From the NCBI GenBank assembly GCA_913062975.1, contig CAJXZO010000009.1, positions 1 through 37,963 on the forward strand: a stretch of 37,963 nt of DNA, written 5' to 3'. Of the stretch, positions 33,963-37,963 are shown in pieces. How positions within the stretch are numbered: the first letter of the stretch is position 1; every line of letters starts with the position of its first letter. This DNA comes from an uncultured Micrococcales bacterium. GTDB taxonomy: Bacteria; Actinomycetota; Actinomycetes; Actinomycetales; Microbacteriaceae. Made by a program: the position numbers and the translations under genes. The notes beneath the pieces are model-generated. The model saw only the letters and a program-made list of their open reading frames with translations, was not told the origin of the DNA and searched no databases.

Positions 33963-36614
33963 ATGAATGAATCCAACATCGCAGTAAAAGGACTAAGTCA
34001 TCAGTTTGCGAAGTCGTTGGTTGCATTGCCACTTGAACCAATCCTTTTGAGCTGGAGCATCGAGGCTCACGCTCAAGGACTAAACCAGCTGGCATATGAA
34101 ATTGAAGTCAGTTCAGACCACAATTTCAGAGATGCAGTTTCATCTGGATTAGTTAAAAGTGCCGAACAAATGGAAATTCAGGCTAAGAACATATCCCCAG
34201 AGCCCAGGGCAGTTTACTTCTGCAGGGTGAGGGTTGAGACCGAGCAAGGTTTATCTCAGTGGTCTGAAACTCTCAGAATTGAGTATGGAGTTCCAAGTGA
34301 GGAACTGACGGCACATGCCATTCGCACAAACTCTTTGCACAGTGCTCCGACAGATCTATTCAGAAAGGAATTTGAGCTTGAGGCAAAGCCAGTTTCTGCA
34401 AGACTTTACTTTTCTGCTCAGGGGGTTGTCCAGCCATACATAAACGGGGCTGTACTTGGGGATGAATACCTGATGCCAGGTTGGACTGCCTATCAAGAGC
34501 GACTAAACCTGGTGACTTTTGATGTCACTGACCACATCAGGGAGGGCTCCAATGCAATTGGGCTAGAGCTAGCTGATGGATGGTTCAGGGGAAAGATGGG
34601 CTTCATGAACAAATACGATAACTATGGAACCCACACCACTGCTATCGCGCAGCTTGAAATTGAGATGTCTGACGGTTCTAGGCAAGTTCATGTGACTGAT
34701 GACAGCTGGACCAGCTCAACCGGCGAAGTCATTTTTGCTGATATCTACGACGGCTCCACGATTGATTTCAATAAAGCTCAGAATGGTTGGACTGAGGCTG
34801 GATTCGATGACTCGGCATGGGATACGGCAAGCATTGCTGAGTTTGATAAGTCGCTGTTGTTGAGCAGGTATGCAGCGGGCATCAGTGTTGTTGATGAATT
34901 ACCGATGACTGTGACTCAAAAACCCGACAGGGTCTTGCTGGATGCTGGCCAAAACATTGCTGGCTGGGTTCGTCTAAGAGTCAAGGGTAAAAGGGGCGAC
35001 CAGGTAACCGTTCGTCACGCAGAGGTTTTGGAGCCCGGTGAAGTTTTGCATACCAAGGCACTTCGCTCAGCCAAAGCAACCGCCACCTACACGCTAAGTC
35101 ACGACGGTCTTTCAGTGCTCGAGCCTAAATTCACTTTCCACGGATTCCAGTTTGCCGACGTGGTTGGCGATGTTGAGGTTGTTGACGCCATTGCGGTGGC
35201 TGTTTCTAGTGCTACTGAAGTTAGGTCACACTTTGCTTCTGCAGATGCACGTTTGAACAAGCTTCACTCAAATGTTGTCTGGTCGCAGATGGACAACTTT
35301 GTTGGTTTGCCAACAGACTGCCCCCAGCGTGATGAAAGGTTGGGTTGGACCGGGGACGCTCAGGCTTTTTCTTATACAGCCAGCACACTGTTCGACACCG
35401 AAGCTTTCTGGCGCTCATGGTTGATTGACCTTGAAATCGATCAGGACCCAGTGGATGGAGTTCCGGCTGTCGTGCCAGACATCATTAAGTTGCAACCGGA
35501 CATCACTGGTTGGAAGACCATTGGTCGAGCTGGTTGGGCTGACGCCGCCACGATTGTTCCGGATGCGGTTTATCAGTCCTATGGTTCAACTCAGATTTTG
35601 CGCCAGCAGTTGAACTCAATGCGTTCATGGGTTGACTCGCTACACGACAGAAGAGATGACAGTGGATTGCTACCAACTGAGTTCCAGTTCGGAGACTGGT
35701 GTGATCCAGATGCACCCGATGACATGCCCTGGCTTGCCAAGGTTTCTGCAGACTTCGTTGCAAACAGCTTTTTCTCTCACTCTGCGAGGCTGCTTGCCAA
35801 GTTTGAAAACTTGGTAGGGGATGCGGCTATGGAGAAAAAATACACCGCCTTAGCTGATGAGATGGCATATATAACCTGGCAGAAACTTGGCGAGGAGGCT
35901 GTTAAGACAACGGCTGGATCAGCCATGGCGTTGCAGTTCAAGATTTGCCCCAGCGATCAGGCTGAAGAGGTAGCTCGCAACCTGGCAAAGATTGTTTCGG
36001 ACGAAAAAGGAAAGATTTCGACCGGGTTTTTGGGAACCCCGTTGATCTTGTTTGCTTTGGAGGATGCTGGTTACACCGATGAGGCCTACACAATGTTGCT
36101 AAGAAGAGAGATTCGTTCTTGGTTGTATCAGGTGGATTCTGGCGCCACCACCATTTGGGAACGCTGGGATGCAATCCGTGAGGATGGCTCAATCCACACC
36201 GGTGAGATGGCCACTGAGAATGAACACCAAGAGGATGAGTCGATGATTAGTTTCAACCACTACGCCTACGGTGCGGTGATTGACTGGGTCTATCAATATG
36301 TGGCGGGTATAGCTAGACATCCAGACGCACCTGGTTACCGCAAGTTCAAGGTTTCACCAAGACCAACTCTGTCTTTGGATAGTGCAGAAGCGAGCATTCA
36401 GAGTAAATACGGGGAGATTTCAATTAATTGGAATCTAACCGGCAACAGCTTGCAGATTCAACTGAGCTCACCATTTGGTACCACTGGGGAGCTAGATCTT
36501 CCACTTACCGAGTCATCTGAGGTTTGGGTGAACGGAGAGCGCTGGGATGGTTCTGAGTTGGGGTACGGCGAATACTTCATCACCGTTTACGATCCAAAGG
36601 TCGCAACTATATGA
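33963..36614 (+). CDS. Alpha-L-rhamnosidase, glycoside hydrolase family 78
   Basis: An 883-residue enzyme that removes terminal L-rhamnose from glycosides. In order: an Ig-like N-terminal domain (about 5-115), the beta-sandwich substrate domain (about 125-300, YINGAVLGDEYLMPGWTAY), a second beta-domain (about 310-420, DAGQNIAGWVRLRVKG), the (alpha/alpha)6 catalytic barrel (about 430-790) and a C-terminal beta-domain. The acidic motif DCPQRDER at 452-459 plus D465, and E733 in TIWERWD, are the GH78 catalytic candidates. No signal peptide is seen, so it acts in the cytoplasm. ATG 33963 is chosen because AGGTAGAG lies upstream; an in-frame GTG at 33948 is weaker. The stop overlaps lldD (ATGA). 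Confidence 0.93.
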   Translation: MNESNIAVKGLSHQFAKSLVALPLEPILLSWSIEAHAQGLNQLAYEIEVSSDHNFRDAVSSGLVKSAEQMEIQAKNISPEPRAVYFCRVRVETEQGLSQWSETLRIEYGVPSEELTAHAIRTNSLHSAPTDLFRKEFELEAKPVSARLYFSAQGVVQPYINGAVLGDEYLMPGWTAYQERLNLVTFDVTDHIREGSNAIGLELADGWFRGKMGFMNKYDNYGTHTTAIAQLEIEMSDGSRQVHVTDDSWTSSTGEVIFADIYDGSTIDFNKAQNGWTEAGFDDSAWDTASIAEFDKSLLLSRYAAGISVVDELPMTVTQKPDRVLLDAGQNIAGWVRLRVKGKRGDQVTVRHAEVLEPGEVLHTKALRSAKATATYTLSHDGLSVLEPKFTFHGFQFADVVGDVEVVDAIAVAVSSATEVRSHFASADARLNKLHSNVVWSQMDNFVGLPTDCPQRDERLGWTGDAQAFSYTASTLFDTEAFWRSWLIDLEIDQDPVDGVPAVVPDIIKLQPDITGWKTIGRAGWADAATIVPDAVYQSYGSTQILRQQLNSMRSWVDSLHDRRDDSGLLPTEFQFGDWCDPDAPDDMPWLAKVSADFVANSFFSHSARLLAKFENLVGDAAMEKKYTALADEMAYITWQKLGEEAVKTTAGSAMALQFKICPSDQAEEVARNLAKIVSDEKGKISTGFLGTPLILFALEDAGYTDEAYTMLLRREIRSWLYQVDSGATTIWERWDAIREDGSIHTGEMATENEHQEDESMISFNHYAYGAVIDWVYQYVAGIARHPDAPGYRKFKVSPRPTLSLDSAEASIQSKYGEISINWNLTGNSLQIQLSSPFGTTGELDLPLTESSEVWVNGERWDGSELGYGEYFITVYDPKVATI

Positions 36615-37840
36615 GCGAAAAGCTTCTGAAGCGGAAATTTCCAAACCCAAAGGATTTTCAGAGCCTTCTGAAGTTTAAGAAAGTTCAATTCAGCCCGAGA
36701 AAGCGAAGACTGGCTAATGCCCACTCCATCGCCGATCTAAGGAACATTGCCAAAAAGACCACTCCCTCGGAGCCTTTTGATTACACTGACGGTGGTGCTG
36801 ATGACGAAATCAGCATGCAGCGCGCGAGAGATGCATTTCGAGAGATTGAGTTTCAACCTCGGATTCTGGAGGATGTCTCCAAGGCGAATCTCAAGGTAGA
36901 CCTGTTTGGAAAAACCTCCAACCTGCCCTTTGGCATTGCGCCAACTGGTTTCACCAGAATGATGCACAGCGAGGGTGAGTATGCGGGGGCAACTGCCGCT
37001 GCAGAGGCCGGGATTCCATTTTCACTCTCAACAATGGGAACCCGCTCAATCGAGGAGGTTGAGCAAGTTGCTCCAACTGGGAGGAATTGGTTCCAGCTTT
37101 ATATGTGGAAAGATCGTGAGCGTAGCCAGCAGCTGATTCAGCGAGCCGCCCAAGCTGGCTATGACACCCTGATGGTGACCGTTGATGTGCCAGTGGCTGG
37201 AAACAGGATGCGAGATAAGCGAAATGGCATGACCATTCCGCCAACCCTCACTGCAAAGACATTGATTGGAGCCATTCCCAGGGTGGAGTGGTGGTGGAAT
37301 TTTCTAACTACCGACCCTCTGGTCTTTGCATCCTTAGATACCTGGGATGGGACCGTAGCTGAGCTATTGGATTTCATGTTCGACCCAACCGTTCAGATTG
37401 AGGATCTGCAGTGGATTAGGCAGCAGTGGACGGGAAAACTGATTGTTAAAGGAATCCAAACAGTTGCTGACGCAAGGCGTGTGGTTGATGCCGGAGCTGA
37501 TGCAGTTTTGTTGTCCAATCACGGGGGCCGTCAACTGGACAGGGCCCCGGTTCCTTTTCTGCTTCTGCCCGATGTTGTGAAAGAGGTCGGCAAGGATGTT
37601 CCAGTTCATGTTGATACCGGGATTTTGAGTGGCATGGACATAGTTGCCTGTTTCGCTCAGGGTGCAAGCTTTACCTACATCGGCCGTGCTTACCTCTATG
37701 GTCTGATGGCAGGTGGAGTTGATGGAGTTCGAAAATCCATTGAAATCCTGGAGTCTGAGGTCAGCAGAACCATGAAGCTTGTGGGGGTGCATGACTTGCG
37801 CGAATTAGAGCCAGAACACTTACAATTACTCACACCGTGA
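36611..37840 (+). CDS. lldD: FMN-dependent L-lactate dehydrogenase (alpha-hydroxy-acid oxidase family)
   Basis: A 409-residue FMN enzyme that oxidises an L-alpha-hydroxy acid, most likely L-lactate to pyruvate. Family blocks: IADLRNIAKKTTPSEPFDYTDGGADDE (about 40-65), PFGIAPTGFTRMMHSEGE near 108 (FMN site), STMGTRSIEEV near 140, FQLYMWKDRE near 165, VTVDVPVAGNRMRDKRNG near 192, and the active-site SNHGGRQLDRAP near 303, with the catalytic His. It overlaps the rhamnosidase by 4 nt and so shares its operator-controlled promoter. Context implies it consumes the L-lactate made by RhaEW; a specificity for another hydroxy acid is possible. Confidence 0.9.
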   Translation: MSEKLLKRKFPNPKDFQSLLKFKKVQFSPRKRRLANAHSIADLRNIAKKTTPSEPFDYTDGGADDEISMQRARDAFREIEFQPRILEDVSKANLKVDLFGKTSNLPFGIAPTGFTRMMHSEGEYAGATAAAEAGIPFSLSTMGTRSIEEVEQVAPTGRNWFQLYMWKDRERSQQLIQRAAQAGYDTLMVTVDVPVAGNRMRDKRNGMTIPPTLTAKTLIGAIPRVEWWWNFLTTDPLVFASLDTWDGTVAELLDFMFDPTVQIEDLQWIRQQWTGKLIVKGIQTVADARRVVDAGADAVLLSNHGGRQLDRAPVPFLLLPDVVKEVGKDVPVHVDTGILSGMDIVACFAQGASFTYIGRAYLYGLMAGGVDGVRKSIEILESEVSRTMKLVGVHDLRELEPEHLQLLTP

Positions 37841-37880
37841 CAATATTGAATAACTGGGCAACAGGGTAGAGAATGTTGGG

Positions 37881-37963
37881 ATGGCTGATGAACGCGAAGA
37901 GGATCTAAACAAGATCCCCTACCCAGATGAAGCATTCAACACCTGGGGTGCTGCTGCTATTGG
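37881..37963 (+). CDS. 5' end of an unidentified gene, cut by the window edge
   Basis: An open frame from ATG 37881 reads MADEREEDLNKIPYPDEAF and continues NTWGAAAIG to the window end, 27 codons. It starts 40 bp after lldD in the same direction. A ribosome binding site is unclear (AGGGTAGAG lies 10-18 nt upstream). No family is recognisable. It could belong to the rhamnose island or be the next housekeeping gene. A competing ATG at 37873 in another frame stops after eleven codons. Confidence 0.45.
   Translation, partial: MADEREEDLNKIPYPDEAFNTWGAAAI

Noticed and set aside
37364-37792. A 142-codon minus-strand open frame
   Set aside because: It is antisense to the conserved C-terminal half of the lldD gene, which explains the long frame.

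Overview
The window looks like part of the chromosome of a small, streamlined actinobacterium, probably a freshwater Microbacteriaceae of the Luna/Rhodoluna/Aquiluna type. That placement is inference. Its basis is HspR/HAIR control of the chaperone operon, a CopD-CtaG fusion, a Mycobacterium-type dCTP deaminase, very short intergenic gaps, many 1-4 nt stop/start overlaps, several apparently leaderless starts and moderate GC. No rRNA, tRNA, CRISPR array, transposase or phage gene was seen.

Layout: (1) 1-4979: rpsN and HU, each with a terminator; then an overlapping operon of an isoprenylcysteine-methyltransferase-like protein, CopD-CtaG and a PIF1-like helicase; then a convergent DUF2834 protein. 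(2) 5041-9113: MMPL/RND transporter, dcd and a convergent UMF1-type MFS protein. (3) 9276-20103: the five-gene heat-shock operon dnaK-grpE-dnaJ-hspR-clpB, bracketed by two paralogous two-component systems. Two perfect HAIR operators precede dnaK, and the first also forms a terminator-like hairpin behind the upstream kinase. ClpB lacks its N-terminal domain and DnaJ lacks the zinc finger. (4) 20073-24850: xth and pyrE fire divergently from a 16-bp gap; a Phd/VapC-type toxin-antitoxin pair sits between pyrE and a TrmH-like RNA methyltransferase; then purA, gntK and an FmdB-like zinc ribbon. (5) 24966-37840: an L-rhamnoside utilisation island. (6) 37881 to the end: the first 27 codons of an unidentified gene.

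The rhamnose island appears nearly complete. A CUT1 ABC importer (lipoprotein plus two permeases, no ATPase gene) takes up a rhamnoside; a cytoplasmic GH78 alpha-L-rhamnosidase releases L-rhamnose; RhaI isomerises it to L-rhamnulose; RhaB phosphorylates it; a fused aldolase/short-chain dehydrogenase (RhaEW type) splits rhamnulose-1-phosphate to DHAP and L-lactaldehyde and oxidises the latter to L-lactate; an LldD-type FMN enzyme, translationally coupled to the rhamnosidase, takes L-lactate to pyruvate. All three transcription units carry the same 14-bp palindrome TTGAAACGATTCAA in the same orientation relative to the gene, the expected operator of the divergently encoded LacI-family regulator.

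The least explained element is the duplicated two-component system around the chaperone operon. Its kinases have an unusual layout (four membrane helices, a cytoplasmic coiled-coil block, four more helices, a histidine box with LHG in place of LHD/LHE, then an ATPase domain) and no recognisable sensor domain.
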